The position numbers and the translations under genes are program-made. A stretch of 14,508 nucleotides of DNA. Origin: Stramenopiles sp. TOSAG23-6. Its lineage: Eukaryota > Sar. The notes below the pieces were generated by a model. It saw only the letters and a list, made by a program, of their open reading frames with translations, had not been told where the DNA came from and made no database searches. This document shows, piece by piece, positions 14,412-14,508 of the stretch. Each line of letters opens with the position of its first letter. Positions within the stretch are counted from its first letter, which is position 1. The stretch is taken from positions 1-14,508 of the forward strand of contig LT636138.1 in the NCBI GenBank assembly GCA_900128565.1, in the 5' to 3' direction.

Positions 14412-14508
14412 GTATGTATGTTTTATTTTTTTTCAATTTCAAATTCGATTTTGTTTCGTACGAAATTTTGTACCTAACGATTTTTTTTTGAAATATTTTT
14501 CCAAAATA
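14412..14508 (+). repeat. Introner-like intron, right copy (3' end beyond window)
   Basis: It begins GTATGTATG at the end of the membrane-protein exon, then poly-T, then an AT-rich block, then the 24-base core 14459-14482 identical to the reverse complement of 1-24. The core contains CTAAC (14474-14478), which fits a branch point, followed by T-rich sequence resembling a polypyrimidine tract (14481-14500). No acceptor AG occurs before the window ends, so the 3' splice site must lie just outside. Donor position is ambiguous by the overlapping GTAT units (14412 or 14416), which also changes the intron phase. Confidence 0.75.

Noticed and set aside
1-14508. CRISPR array, prophage or bacterial mobile element
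   Set aside because: No regularly spaced repeats, integrase, transposase or bacterial operon structure; the genes are eukaryotic.

Overview
This is an AT-rich, gene-dense nuclear segment of a unicellular eukaryote. The evidence is SSU-processome, HECT ligase and FYVE/PB1 proteins, GTATGT-type 5' splice sites and no bacterial operon signals. A flagellar microtubule protein (EFHB/CFAP21 type) implies a flagellated stage. The duplicated DUF3303-like protein and the organelle-targeted EF-P would suit a marine microalga or other heterokont-like protist, but that placement is inference.

Layout from left to right: the 5' exon of an ABCB half-transporter (-, running off the left edge inside an intron); UTP11 (-); a two-repeat DUF3303-like protein (+); a 584-residue protein joining a Cys-rich N-terminus, a PB1-like domain, a peroxiredoxin-like (PRXL2/AhpC-TSA_2) domain and a FYVE-type zinc finger (-); a small VOC/glyoxalase-fold protein (+); an organellar elongation factor P (+); one spliced or two small unrecognised secreted-type genes (-); a small basic secreted-type protein (+); EFHB (-); a 1214-residue PDZ + HECT ubiquitin ligase (-); and the 5' exon of an unrecognised multi-pass membrane protein (+, running off the right edge inside an intron). 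Most neighbours are divergent or convergent, so several short intergenic stretches are shared promoters or shared 3' regions. The genes are mostly unrelated housekeeping functions, not a dedicated pathway.

The most striking feature is at the two ends. Nearly all complete genes here are uninterrupted, yet each terminal gene is broken by an intron beginning GTATGT, and the two introns are the same sequence (poly-T, a degenerate AT-rich block, then an identical 24-bp core containing a branch-point-like CTAAC). Each lies in the sense orientation of its host gene. Several Ns in the left copy fall in the block where the copies differ. The simplest reading is a multi-copy introner-like family (mobile introns) at which the assembly broke.

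Other points of note are the PB1-PRXL2-FYVE fusion, the PDZ-HECT fusion, a GTAGTAC / ACCGGGT promoter vocabulary shared by several intergenic regions, a telomere-like/hairpin cluster just after EF-P, and an in-frame extension with a stem-loop after the TAG of the DUF3303-like gene. All assignments come from reading the sequence by eye; no database search was possible.
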